In this document: positions 1 through 7,488 of the stretch, one piece after another | How the letters are laid out: each line of letters begins with the position of its first letter | Position numbering within the stretch: position 1 is the first letter of the stretch | Assembly: GCA_015657735.1 (NCBI GenBank) | Contig: SSSX01000457.1 | Span: 1-16,140, forward strand | From: Zoogloeaceae bacterium | GTDB lineage: Bacteria > Pseudomonadota > Gammaproteobacteria > Burkholderiales > Rhodocyclaceae | Direction of reading: 5' to 3' | DNA: 16,140 nucleotides | Notes under the pieces: generated by a model | The model's input: the letters and a program-made list of their open reading frames with translations, nothing else | The model's database searches: none | Told to the model about the DNA's origin: nothing | Position numbers and translations under genes: made by a program

Positions 1-122
1 CCCGGTTCGACCAGCCAGGCGATGTGGGCGTCGGGGTGGCTGCGGCGGATCGCCGCCGGCAGCGCCGAGGCGAACACCACGTCGCCAATGGCGGAGCTGC
101 GGACGATGAGGATGCGCTTCAC
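1..122 (-). CDS. GT9-family LPS heptosyltransferase, N-terminal fragment (continues past the left edge)
   Basis: Only the first 40 codons are in the window. Read from a GTG at 122, the peptide begins with a short hydrophobic strand followed by RSSAIGDVVFASALPA and ends in HIAWLVEPG. This is the N-terminal signature of ADP-heptose:LPS heptosyltransferases (CAZy GT9, WaaC/WaaF/WaaQ): an ILIV strand, then an S-S-x-GDV turn, then a second strand running into a WLVE-type segment. The family transfers L-glycero-D-manno-heptose to Kdo or core heptose at the inner membrane. The WLVE end is closer to WaaC than to WaaF, but the fragment is too short to name the paralogue. It starts 16 bases after the pseI stop, so it is probably cotranscribed with the pseudaminic acid genes. 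No strong Shine-Dalgarno sequence precedes the GTG. Confidence 0.75.
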   Translation of the reverse strand, partial: MKRILIVRSSAIGDVVFASALPAAIRRSHPDAHIAWLVEP

Positions 123-138
123 GGTCGGGCCGGGTGGC

Positions 139-1197
139 TCACAGCAGCAGATCCCACGACAGCGGGGTGCCGCGCCTGACGTCGCGCTTGACTGTCTTGC
201 CCATCACCATGTCGATGAATTTGGGCGCCAGGCCGAGGCCGGGGCGGATCGCCCGCACCGAGGTGGCGTCGAGGGCCTCGCCGGCCTTGAGGTCGCGCGA
301 GATGTACAGCGAGCGGCGATAGACCTTGGACTTTTCCTCCTGGGCGGAGGCGGCGCCGTAGGTGATGCGGCCGAGCGACTGCCAGGCGCGTCCGGATTCG
401 ACGACCAGCGCGGCCATCTCGGCCGGTTCCATCGAGAAGGCGGAATCGACGCCGCCGTCGGCGCGGGCCAGCGTGAAGTGCTTTTCGATCACCGTGGCGC
501 CGAGCGCCACGCTGGCCACCGAGACGCCGGTGCCCATCGTGTGGTCGGACAGCCCGACCTCGGTGCCGAACAGCTCGCGCAGGTGCGGGATGGTGCGGAT
601 GTTGGTGTTTTCGGGGGTCGCCGGGTAGGTGCTGGTGCACTTGAGCAGGATCAGATCGGTGCAGCCGGCGGCGCGGGCGGCGCGCACGCTCTCGTCCAGT
701 TCGGCCACCGAGGCCATGCCGGTGGAGATGATCATCGGCTTGCCGGTGGCGGCGACCTTGCGGATCAGCGGCAGGTCGGTGTTTTCGAAGGAGGCGATCT
801 TGTAGGCCGGCACGTCGAGGCTCTCGAGGAAGTCCACGGCGCTCTCGTCGAACGGTGTGCTGAAGGCCAGCATGCCGTGTTCCCGGGCCCGGTCGAAGAT
901 CGGCTTGTGCCATTCCCACGGGGTGTAGGCCTGCTGGTAGAGCTTGTGCAGCGAGGCCCCCTTCCACAGGCTGTTGGGGTCTGCGATGAAGAACTCGCCC
1001 TCGTCGATGTCGAGGGTCATGGTGTCGGCGGTGTAGGTCTGCAGCTTCAGCGCGTGGGCGCCGGTGGCGGCGGCGGCGTCGACGATGGCCAGCGCCCGGT
1101 CGAGGGACTGGTTGTGGTTGCCGGACATTTCGGCGATGACGAAGGGGGGATGGTCCAGGCCGACCTGGCGGTTGCCGATGGTGATCGAGGCGTTCAT
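139..1197 (-). CDS. pseI: Pseudaminic acid synthase PseI
   Basis: This 352-residue protein matches the usual length of NeuB/PseI/LegI synthases. It condenses 2,4-diacetamido-2,4,6-trideoxy-L-altrose with phosphoenolpyruvate to give pseudaminic acid in the cytoplasm. A TIM-barrel NeuB domain occupies about residues 15-280. It shows FVIAEMSGNHNQ (19-30) at the start, KIASFE (133-138), STGMAS (158-163) and KCTSTYP (186-192). SDHT and EKHFT supply His219 and His240, which align with the metal-binding histidines known in sialic acid synthase. A C-terminal SAF (antifreeze-like) domain runs from about 293 to 350, beginning near RRSLY. The wording of the first motif and the neighbouring pseB/pseC favour PseI over NeuB or LegI. 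The ATG overlaps the stop of the preceding fusion gene in an ATGA, and a good Shine-Dalgarno sequence lies just upstream. Confidence 0.93.
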   Translation of the reverse strand: MNASITIGNRQVGLDHPPFVIAEMSGNHNQSLDRALAIVDAAAATGAHALKLQTYTADTMTLDIDEGEFFIADPNSLWKGASLHKLYQQAYTPWEWHKPIFDRAREHGMLAFSTPFDESAVDFLESLDVPAYKIASFENTDLPLIRKVAATGKPMIISTGMASVAELDESVRAARAAGCTDLILLKCTSTYPATPENTNIRTIPHLRELFGTEVGLSDHTMGTGVSVASVALGATVIEKHFTLARADGGVDSAFSMEPAEMAALVVESGRAWQSLGRITYGAASAQEEKSKVYRRSLYISRDLKAGEALDATSVRAIRPGLGLAPKFIDMVMGKTVKRDVRRGTPLSWDLLL

Positions 1198-3488
1198 CGG
1201 GTGATCCTTTTCTCGTAATGGGTCGGGAGGCGGGTGTAGCCGTTGCGGGCGAACAGGCGGTGGGAGGCGTCGTTCTCGCCGAGTACGACGGCGATCAGGC
1301 GGTTGACCGGCGGGCGCAGGCAGCGCACCCATTCCTCCTGGGCGCGCAGCAGCGCGCCGCCGTTGTCGCGACCGTGGGCGCCGGGGGTGAGGTAGATCGA
1401 CACTTCGCCGGTATCGCCGTTCTCGTCGAGGCGCACCACGCCGACCGGCTCGCCGGCCCGGTAGCCGATCATCAGGTGGCGGTTGGGCGCGGCGATGACG
1501 CCGTCGAGCCACTGGATGTGTTCGGCCGGATCGATGACTTCCTGGCTGCGCGAGGCGAGGCGCACGCCGGGCTGGTTGCGCCACGCCAGCAGATCGGCGG
1601 CGTCGGACAGGCGGGCGAAGCGCAGGCGCACGTCGTCGAAGCTGAACGGCAGTTCGTCGGCGAGGAGATCCTCGATCGGGGCTTCGTCGCGGCGCATGAT
1701 GGCGCGCGCGGCGGCCGACAGCCGGCGCACGCGGGCCGGGTCGGCGGCGAGGGCGAGGAAGGCCGCGGCGAGCGCGGCGGCATCGACGGCCGCGGCGTCG
1801 CCGAGGCTGACCACCACGCCGGCCTCGACGAGGGCGTGGGTGGGCTCGCGCTGGTTGTCGGCGAGGATCGCGACGATCGCCGGCAGGCCGAGGATGCAGC
1901 GTTCCCAAGTGGCGGTGCCGCAGGCGCCGAAGGCCAGGTCGGCGGCGGCCATCAGCTCGGCCATGTTGCCGGCCTGGACGTGCAGGCGCACGTCGGGCAG
2001 GCCGGCGCAGCGTGCGCGCAGCGCCTCGATGTGGGGGTTGATCGCGCCGACGACGACGTCGGCCTGCAGCTGCGGGCCGAGATGCGGCTGCAGCGCGTCG
2101 AGGCTGCGGCCGGTGAGGTTGTCGGGATCGGCGCCGCCGTAGAAGACGAGGACGCGGCGGATCGTGCCGTCGCGTTCGCGCAGGTGGCGGGCGGCGCTGA
2201 GGAACTCGTCGCGCAGCAGCGCCTGGCCGGGGCCGTAGAGGGCGTGACAGGCGCCCGGCAGCAGGCCGGCGTAGCGGCTGGCGGGGTCGGGGAAGTAGTC
2301 CTGGTCGAGCAGGACGTCGCAGTCGTGGGGGCGGTCGGCGAGATCGTCGATGACGCACATCAGGCCGACCTGCGGGCGCAGCTGGGTTTCCCAGCGGCGG
2401 TCGATGGCGTAGTGGTCGATGATCAGCACGTCGGCGCCGCCGGCGGCGCAGATGGCGGCGGCGGTCTGCGCCGCGTCGTCGTCGCGGTGGGCGCCGAGCC
2501 ATGCGGCGTGGGCCGGGCCGGCGGCGCTGTCGGCCGGGCGGGCGGTGGGCGGCAGCAGGTGCACGGCGTGGCCGCGCTCGAGGATCTGCTGGCGGTACAC
2601 CTCGGGCAGCTCGCGGCTGATGAAGTGGATCGTGCCGCCCTTGCGCTGCAGGCGCTCGGCGAGGGTCAGGCAGCGCATCAGGTGGCCGATGCCGATGGCC
2701 GCCGAGGCGTCCACGCGGATGGCGTAGCGGCGCGTGGCGACGCACGGCGCGGCGACGCCGAGGGCGCGCGCCGGGCGGCGGCCGCTGCGCAGGATGGCGA
2801 GCGCGTCGGGGCCGGTGTTGAAGATCAGGTCGACGACGCTGGCGTAGGGCTCGAAGGGTTTGAAGCACTGCCGGTATTCGGGGTGGGCATAGACGTGCAG
2901 CCATACCGAAATGCCGCGCCGGTCGAAGGCCGGGCGGTCTTCGAGGAGGTAGTCCTCGGCGCCGGCCGGCGACAGGTAGCGGTTGGCGCCGACGGCTTCG
3001 CACAGCGCGGCGACGTACTCGCCGCGTTTGCCTTCGGTCTGCAGTTCGCTGGCGCGGACCAGCGGAACGGTGATGCCGAGGGTGTCGATGATCCAGCGGA
3101 TCACCGCGATGTTGAGTTCGGCCAGCCGGCCGCCGGCCGCGCCGGCGCGCATCGCGGCGCTGAAGCCGGGGAACAGCTCGCGGAAGAACGGCGCGCGGGC
3201 GCAGTAGCCCTGGATCGAGCGCAGCAGTTTTTCGACCGAGGCTTCGTTGGCCAGCTCGACTTCGTTGATGATCTGGTGACTGCGCCCGGAACTCTTGACC
3301 GGCACCGACAGGAAGCTGAGCCCTTCGGGCGTGCGCAGGCGGTTGCGCTGCTGCCAGCTCTGTTTGGAGAACTGGACGTCGTCGAGGATGATCATCACGT
3401 CGGCCTGGTCGGCCAGATCGAACCAGCCGAGCCACGGGATGAAGGTCGGCTGGGCGATGACGCAGGTGCGGACGGGGGCGTCGCTCAT
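1194..3488 (-). CDS. Trifunctional fusion: WbqC-family domain + PseG UDP-sugar hydrolase + PseH acetyltransferase
   Basis: One uninterrupted frame of 764 residues holds three domains usually made as separate proteins. Residues 1-240 resemble the WbqC family (PF08889), with IAQPTFIPWLGWFDL (11-25), LDDVQF (35-40), NRLRTPEG (49-56) and SVPVK (61-65); this family is common in glycan clusters and its reaction is not established. Residues 254-600 are PseG, a GT-B-fold hydrolase that removes UDP from UDP-2,4-diacetamido-2,4,6-trideoxy-L-altrose. It has RVDASAAIGIGHLMRC (258-273), where His269 aligns with the catalytic His of Campylobacter PseG, and ACGTATWERCILGLP (522-536). Residues 618-764 are PseH, a GNAT acetyltransferase acting one step earlier on the 4-amino group. 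It has LRFARLSDAADLLAWRN (622-638), an acetyl-CoA loop around GRDNGGALL (706-714) and NDASHRLFARNGY (739-751). The ATG at 3488 overlaps the pseF stop (ATGA). Frame continuity was read directly; residue boundaries are approximate. Confidence 0.9.
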   Translation of the reverse strand: MSDAPVRTCVIAQPTFIPWLGWFDLADQADVMIILDDVQFSKQSWQQRNRLRTPEGLSFLSVPVKSSGRSHQIINEVELANEASVEKLLRSIQGYCARAPFFRELFPGFSAAMRAGAAGGRLAELNIAVIRWIIDTLGITVPLVRASELQTEGKRGEYVAALCEAVGANRYLSPAGAEDYLLEDRPAFDRRGISVWLHVYAHPEYRQCFKPFEPYASVVDLIFNTGPDALAILRSGRRPARALGVAAPCVATRRYAIRVDASAAIGIGHLMRCLTLAERLQRKGGTIHFISRELPEVYRQQILERGHAVHLLPPTARPADSAAGPAHAAWLGAHRDDDAAQTAAAICAAGGADVLIIDHYAIDRRWETQLRPQVGLMCVIDDLADRPHDCDVLLDQDYFPDPASRYAGLLPGACHALYGPGQALLRDEFLSAARHLRERDGTIRRVLVFYGGADPDNLTGRSLDALQPHLGPQLQADVVVGAINPHIEALRARCAGLPDVRLHVQAGNMAELMAAADLAFGACGTATWERCILGLPAIVAILADNQREPTHALVEAGVVVSLGDAAAVDAAALAAAFLALAADPARVRRLSAAARAIMRRDEAPIEDLLADELPFSFDDVRLRFARLSDAADLLAWRNQPGVRLASRSQEVIDPAEHIQWLDGVIAAPNRHLMIGYRAGEPVGVVRLDENGDTGEVSIYLTPGAHGRDNGGALLRAQEEWVRCLRPPVNRLIAVVLGENDASHRLFARNGYTRLPTHYEKRITR
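1205..1211 (-). promoter_or_regulatory. Ribosome binding site of pseI
   Basis: On the minus strand the bases read AAAAGGA, seven bases before the pseI ATG, and lie inside the last codons of the fusion gene. It is one of the clearest Shine-Dalgarno sequences in the window and confirms the pseI start. It suggests pseI gets fresh initiation besides coupling through the ATGA overlap. Confidence 0.65.
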
Positions 3489-4192
3489 GAGTGGTCGGGG
3501 GCGCTTTCTTGCTGGATGACGCGGAACATCAGTTCGGCGCGATGCCAGTCTTCGAAGGTGTCGATGTCCTGGACGAGGTGGCGGGGCAGCACGATGGGCA
3601 CCGAGGCGGGGGAGAACACCACTTCGTCGCCGAGGAAGGCGTCGGCGCTGCCCCAGTAGAACTGGCCGGCGTCGTGGAAGGCTTCTTCGAGATCCTGCGA
3701 GCGGCGGAAGATGTTCTCCGGCCAGATCGCCTCGACGGCGCCGTCGGCGTTGATGCGGATCGCGCGCTGGATCGGGAACGGGAAGCTGGTGACGGTGAAG
3801 GCATAGCCGCGGCCGCGCGCCAGCAGGCTGGCGAGGCCCTGCTGCAGGTAGCGGGCCTGCACGAACGGGGCGGTGGCGTAGATGCAGCAGGCGTGGCTGG
3901 CCGGCGTGCCCTGCGCGGCCAGCCAGCCCAGCGTGTGCTTGACGACGGCGTTGGTGCCGGTGTGGTCGTCGGACAGCTCGGCCGGGCGCAGGAACGGCGT
4001 TTCGGCGCCCCATTCGCGGGCCACCGCGGCGATCTCGGCGTCGTCGGTGGATACGATGACGCGGTCGAAGCAGCCGCTGTCGAGCGCCGCGCCGATCGAG
4101 TGGGCGATGATCGGCTTGCCGGCGAACAGGCGGATGTTCTTGCGCGGGATGCGTTTGCTGCCGCCGCGGGCGGGAATGATCGCGACCTTCAT
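3485..4192 (-). CDS. pseF: Pseudaminic acid cytidylyltransferase PseF
   Basis: This 235-residue protein is the usual size of CMP-nonulosonate synthetases (NeuA/PseF). It activates pseudaminic acid with CTP to CMP-pseudaminic acid, the donor for glycosyltransferases. The nucleotide-binding motif IPARGGSKRIPRKN lies at residues 6-19. It is followed by GKPIIAHSI (25-33), VSTDD (47-51), the ATAPF segment near 105 and QDIDTFEDW near 213-221, a conserved late-fold stretch carrying acidic residues. A PseF rather than NeuA or LegF assignment rests on FPFPIQRAI (about 136-144), which is PseF-like, and on the adjacent pseB/pseC. Its ATG overlaps the pseC stop as ATGA, and its own TGA overlaps the start of the fusion gene, implying translational coupling on both sides. 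Confidence 0.9.
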   Translation of the reverse strand: MKVAIIPARGGSKRIPRKNIRLFAGKPIIAHSIGAALDSGCFDRVIVSTDDAEIAAVAREWGAETPFLRPAELSDDHTGTNAVVKHTLGWLAAQGTPASHACCIYATAPFVQARYLQQGLASLLARGRGYAFTVTSFPFPIQRAIRINADGAVEAIWPENIFRRSQDLEEAFHDAGQFYWGSADAFLGDEVVFSPASVPIVLPRHLVQDIDTFEDWHRAELMFRVIQQESAPDHS

Positions 4193-5337
4193 CCGAGCAC
4201 CCTGGTCAGCGCAGCGACGACTTCGTCCTGCTGGGCCGGGCTGAGGGTCGGGAACATCGGCAGCGAGATCGCGCCGGCGTAGTAGCGCTCGGCCTCGGGG
4301 AAGTCGCCGGGCTGGAAGCCGAGGCGGCGGTAGTGGGGCTGGGTGTGCACGGGGATGTAATGGACGTTGACGCCGATGCCGGCGGCGCGCAGGGCTTCGA
4401 AAACCGGCCGGCGGCGCGCGTCGTCGTGCAGGCGGACCGGGTAGAGGTGCAGCGCCGAGCGGCTGTCGGGGTGCTGGTGGGGGGTGGTCAGCGGGAGCGC
4501 GGCGAGGGCCGCGTCGTAGCGCGCGGCGATGGCGTGGCGGCGCGTCACGTAGTCGTCGAGGCGCTGCAGCTGCGAGTGGCCCAGCGCGGCCTGCAGGTCG
4601 GTGAGGCGGTAGTTGTAGCCGAGTTCGATCTGCTGGTAGTACCACGGGCCGTCGCTGTCGCCTTGCATCGCCGCCGGGTCGCGGGTGATGCCGTGGCTGC
4701 GCAGGCGCTCCATGCGCTCGGCGAGGGCCGGATCGTTGGTCATCGCCATGCCGCCTTCGGCGGTGGTGATGATCTTGACCGGGTGGAAGCTGAAGATCGT
4801 GATGTCGCTGTAGCGGCAGTTGCCGACCGGCTCGCCGAGGTAGCGCGCGCCGACCGCGTGGGAGGCGTCCTCGACGATGCGAAAGCCGTAGCGCTGGCCG
4901 AGGGCGTGGATGGCGCGCATCTCGCAGCTCTGGCCGGCGAAGTGCACCGGGATCACCACTTTGGGCAGGCGGTTCGCGGCGGCGGCGCGGACGAGCTTGG
5001 CTTCCAGCGCGGCGACCGACATGTTGTAGGTGGCCGGGTCGGTGTCGACGAAATCGACCTCGGCGCCGCAGTAGAGCCCGCAGTTGGCCGACGCGACGAA
5101 GGTGTTGGGGCTGGTCCACAGACGGTCGCCGGGGCCCAGGCCGAGGGCCAGGCAGGCGACGTGCAGCGCCGAGGTGGCGCTGTTCATCGCGACGCCGCGG
5201 GCCACGCCGCAGTAGGCCGCCAGCGCCTGCTCGAAGCCCGGCACGGCCGGGCCCTGGGTGAGGAAGTCGGAGCGCAGCACCGCTTCGACGGCGGCGATGT
5301 CCTCGGGGGTGATGTCCTGCCGGCCGTAGGGGATCAT
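4189..5337 (-). CDS. pseC: UDP-4-amino-4,6-dideoxy-N-acetyl-beta-L-altrosamine transaminase PseC
   Basis: This 382-residue protein has the normal length of DegT/DnrJ/EryC1 (PF01041) sugar aminotransferases. It is PLP-dependent, using glutamate to aminate C4 of the PseB product. Visible motifs are QGPAVPGFEQALA (28-40), NSATSALH (52-59, phosphate cradle) and EDASHAVGA (156-164, with Asp157 for the PLP pyridine nitrogen). FSFHPVKIITTAEGG (182-196) follows, in which Lys188 should form the Schiff base, then GYNYRLTDLQAALG (240-253). The MIPYGRQ start, GPWYYQQIELGYNYR stretch and C-terminal NVHYIP/HTQPHYRRLGF pattern are characteristic of PseC. The ATG at 5337 lies two bases after the pseB stop. 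The gene ends in an ATGA overlap with pseF. Confidence 0.93.
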   Translation of the reverse strand: MIPYGRQDITPEDIAAVEAVLRSDFLTQGPAVPGFEQALAAYCGVARGVAMNSATSALHVACLALGLGPGDRLWTSPNTFVASANCGLYCGAEVDFVDTDPATYNMSVAALEAKLVRAAAANRLPKVVIPVHFAGQSCEMRAIHALGQRYGFRIVEDASHAVGARYLGEPVGNCRYSDITIFSFHPVKIITTAEGGMAMTNDPALAERMERLRSHGITRDPAAMQGDSDGPWYYQQIELGYNYRLTDLQAALGHSQLQRLDDYVTRRHAIAARYDAALAALPLTTPHQHPDSRSALHLYPVRLHDDARRRPVFEALRAAGIGVNVHYIPVHTQPHYRRLGFQPGDFPEAERYYAGAISLPMFPTLSPAQQDEVVAALTRVLG

Positions 5338-5339
5338 GC

Positions 5340-6338
5340 TCAGATGTTTCCGATCTTGTACTGGTTGGCGGCGATCCAGGCCTGCAGCTCGGCCACGCTC
5401 ATCCACTCGGGGTTGTTGTCGCTGGAGTACTCGAAGCCTTCGGGCACCTTGGTGCCGTCCTTGATGCGCTCGGTGGTGGTGTCCCAGTTGTGGATCGCCG
5501 GCAGGATCTTGTAGTGCTCGGGGTATTCGTAGGTGTAGAACGAGTCTTCCGGGCTGATCATCTGCTCGTGGAGCTTTTCGCCCGGGCGGATGCCGACGAA
5601 CTCGACCTTGGCTTCCGGCGCCACCGCCTTGGCCAGCTCGGTGACCTTCATCGAGGGGATCTTCTTGACGTAGATCTCGCCGCCGACCATGTCGTCGAAG
5701 GCGTGCCAGACCAGTTCGACGCCCTGCTCGAGCGAGATCATGAAGCGCGTCATGCGCTCGTCGGTGACCGGCAGCACGCCCTTGTCGCGGATCGACAGGA
5801 AGAACGGGATCACCGAGCCGCGCGAACCCATCACGTTGCCGTAGCGCACCACCGCGAAGCGGGTGTCGTGGCCGCCGGCGTAGGAGTTGCCGGCGACGAA
5901 CAGCTTGTCGGAGGCGAGCTTGGTGGCGCCGTAGAGGTTGACCGGGCTGCTGGCCTTGTCGGTGGACAGCGCCACGACGCGCTTGATGCCCTTGTCGATG
6001 CAGGCGTCGATGAGGTTCATCGCGCCGTTGATGTTGGTCTTGACGCACTCGAAGGGGTTGTATTCGGCGGTCGGCACGATCTTGGTGGCGGCGGCATGGA
6101 CGACGTAGTCGACGCCGTCGAGCGCCCGGTAGAGGCGCTCGCGGTCGCGCACGTCGCCGATGAAGAAGCGCACCCGCGGATCGCCCTGGAACTTCTTGGC
6201 CATGTCCCACTGCTTCATCTCGTCCCGCGAGTAGATGATCAGGCGCTTGGGGTTGTACCTGGCCAGCGTCATCGGGACGAAGGTGTTGCCGAAAGAGCCG
6301 GTCCCACCGGTGATGAGAATGGATTTGTCGTTGAGCAT
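5340..6338 (-). CDS. pseB: UDP-N-acetylglucosamine 4,6-dehydratase (C5-inverting) PseB
   Basis: This 332-residue short-chain dehydrogenase/reductase of the FlaA1/PseB type catalyses the committing step of pseudaminic acid synthesis. It takes UDP-GlcNAc to a UDP-4-keto-6-deoxy-L-arabino sugar by combined 4,6-dehydration and C5 epimerisation with bound NADP. The glycine-rich nucleotide motif TGGTGSFG is at 10-17 and IYSRDEMKQWDM at 35-46. AAATKIVPTAEYNPFE (82-97) contains the family's substrate loop. STDKASSPVNLYGATK (125-140) provides the catalytic Asp127-Lys128-Tyr136 set and Lys140. An in-frame extension reaches back to 6443, but homology and the Shine-Dalgarno sequence place the start at 6338. 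It is the first gene of the pse block, separated from the upstream glycosyltransferase gene by 115 bases. Confidence 0.95.
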   Translation of the reverse strand: MLNDKSILITGGTGSFGNTFVPMTLARYNPKRLIIYSRDEMKQWDMAKKFQGDPRVRFFIGDVRDRERLYRALDGVDYVVHAAATKIVPTAEYNPFECVKTNINGAMNLIDACIDKGIKRVVALSTDKASSPVNLYGATKLASDKLFVAGNSYAGGHDTRFAVVRYGNVMGSRGSVIPFFLSIRDKGVLPVTDERMTRFMISLEQGVELVWHAFDDMVGGEIYVKKIPSMKVTELAKAVAPEAKVEFVGIRPGEKLHEQMISPEDSFYTYEYPEHYKILPAIHNWDTTTERIKDGTKVPEGFEYSSDNNPEWMSVAELQAWIAANQYKIGNI

Positions 6339-6453
6339 GAGCGGGCCTCGGGAAATGGAAGCGGCACGACACCCGGGCGGGTGGCGTGCAGATGCGGGAT
6401 TCTCGGTCAGAATCGGCGGCGAGGAAAGGGGGGCCGCCGGCACGGGCCGCCGC
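6339..6453 (-). promoter_or_regulatory. pseB leader with a perfect 6-bp inverted repeat; possible internal promoter
   Basis: This 115-base gap is one of the few real breaks in the minus-strand run. It contains GATTCT-CGGTC-AGAATC at 6398-6414, the only clearly AT-richer palindrome here, and a nine-base direct repeat CGGCGGCCC (minus strand) around 6423-6445. It could hold an internal promoter or an operator for the pse block. No convincing -35/-10 pair was found by eye, and no hairpin followed by a T-run marks a standard terminator for the upstream gene. The promoter role is inferred from gene spacing. Confidence 0.3.
6346..6349 (-). promoter_or_regulatory. Ribosome binding site of pseB
   Basis: Minus-strand GAGG, seven bases before the ATG at 6338. 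It supports that start over the longer in-frame extension to 6443, whose extra residues look like low-complexity noise (Pro/Ala/Arg-rich). Confidence 0.5.
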
Positions 6454-7488
6454 TCACAGCAGGCGGATCGACAGGGTCTTCATCAGCGCGACGGTGCGTT
6501 CGAGCTTGCCGGCCTCCTTGAGGCGCACCCGGTCCATGCCGAACGACAGGATCGGCATCGCCGGGCCGAAGATCTGCCGGGCCATGAACAGGGTCGTCGA
6601 ATCGACGCCGATGATCACCGTGTAGCCGCGGCGGGCCATGTAGGTTTCGAGCGGTTCGTCGATCTCGAGGAGGGTGCTGCCGGGCACGCGGAATTCGTGG
6701 TTCGGGTCGCGCGGGTGGGCCTTGTAGTCTACCTCGGTGATGCCGGCGGCAGTCAGCCAGTCGCCGATCCGCCGCGTGATGTCGGCGAGGCCGTCGGCGT
6801 CGAGGGCGCCGATGCCGAGCAGCGGCTGGCCGACGATCAGCGCCCGCGGGGCGCCCGCGCCGCTGCCGGCCGGCGCATCGGTGAGGGGCGGCAGCTCGAC
6901 GACCTTCGCCGGCGGATAGGGGTTGGGGAAGCCGGGCAGCGTGTAGATGCGGTCGACGAAGGGCGCGTCGGAGCCGATGCGGTCGCCGCCGAAGCACCAG
7001 TAGTCGAGCTCCGGCGAGACCAGCCGGCGCAGCCGGCGGAAGTGCTGGGCGATGCGCTTGGCGGGGCTCAGCGGGTAGCGCTGGATGTTGAGCAGGCCGT
7101 CCGGCAGGATGCGCGCGTGCATGTGCCGCGCGCCGCACAGGCGCGGCAGGCCGCGCAGGAAGTAATTGACCGCCTCGGTGTCGAAGACCGGGCTGTGCAG
7201 GCGCAGTTCGTCGGCATGGCCGACCGCGGCGGCCACCTTGCGCAGGTTGGAGGTCAGCCGGCGGTGGCTGCCGAAGCGGCCGGGCAGCGGGTCGAAGCGC
7301 GGCCACGGCGCGTAGATGACCTGTTCCCAGTCGGCCGGATCGACCAGCCGGCCGACCTTGTCGCGGTAGCAGACGAGGATGCAGCGGCTGTCGGCCTCGA
7401 AGTGCCGGGCGACGGTGCGGGCGACGAGGTAGTGCAGCGGCGAGGCGACGAAGAACAGCGCGACGGTGCGCCGGGGCTCGGGGGTCAT
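6454..7488 (-). CDS. Putative polysialyltransferase-like glycosyltransferase (candidate nonulosonate transferase)
   Basis: This 344-residue protein has no signal peptide or obvious membrane segment. Three short motifs recall bacterial sialyl/polysialyltransferases of GT-B fold (PF07388/GT38- and GT52-like): an acidic-Gly element ILPDGLLN (127-134), an HP motif YKAHPRD (255-261) and a Ser/Thr pair GVDSTTLF (294-301). In the characterised families these positions bind CMP-sialic acid and provide the catalytic acid/base. The opening VALFFVASPLHYLVART (9-25) also fits the family's first strand with an SPLH/TPLQ turn. With a complete CMP-pseudaminic acid route immediately downstream, a cytoplasmic-face transfer of pseudaminic acid to LPS is the best guess; donor and acceptor are inferred. 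The start at 7488 overlaps the WaaL-like stop as ATGA. A fucosyl- or other GT-B role cannot be excluded. Confidence 0.65.
   Translation of the reverse strand: MTPEPRRTVALFFVASPLHYLVARTVARHFEADSRCILVCYRDKVGRLVDPADWEQVIYAPWPRFDPLPGRFGSHRRLTSNLRKVAAAVGHADELRLHSPVFDTEAVNYFLRGLPRLCGARHMHARILPDGLLNIQRYPLSPAKRIAQHFRRLRRLVSPELDYWCFGGDRIGSDAPFVDRIYTLPGFPNPYPPAKVVELPPLTDAPAGSGAGAPRALIVGQPLLGIGALDADGLADITRRIGDWLTAAGITEVDYKAHPRDPNHEFRVPGSTLLEIDEPLETYMARRGYTVIIGVDSTTLFMARQIFGPAMPILSFGMDRVRLKEAGKLERTVALMKTLSIRLL

Noticed and set aside
1198..3435. Extension of the pseI frame far upstream (minus strand, to 3435)
   Set aside because: The added part is Arg/Pro-rich and overlaps the WbqC-PseG-PseH gene in another frame. 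The Shine-Dalgarno sequence at 1205-1211 and NeuB-family alignment fix the start at 1197.
1218..3659. Very long plus-strand open frame (813 codons) opposite the fusion gene, and similar long antisense frames at 22-1218, 4333-5514, 7773-8912 and 9710-11698
   Set aside because: Their proteins are low-complexity Gly/Ala/Val/Arg/Asp mixtures with no domain motifs, and each mirrors a well-supported minus-strand gene. They arise because high third-position GC removes stops from the complementary frame.
3489..4013. Upstream extension of the fusion gene to 4013
   Set aside because: The extra residues are a frame shadow of pseF. The WbqC family begins close to the ATG at 3488, which forms an ATGA with the pseF stop.
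4189..6338. Legionaminic or N-acetylneuraminic acid pathway instead of pseudaminic acid
   Set aside because: PseB- and PseC-type motifs are clear, the PseG and PseH domains are both present, and there is no NeuC-type epimerase. These fit pseudaminic acid best, though the exact N-acyl groups cannot be read from sequence.
6418..6453. Direct repeat CGGCGGCCC as a recombination or attachment site
   Set aside because: Nine GC-only bases repeated four bases apart are expected by chance in this composition, and no integrase or transposase is nearby.
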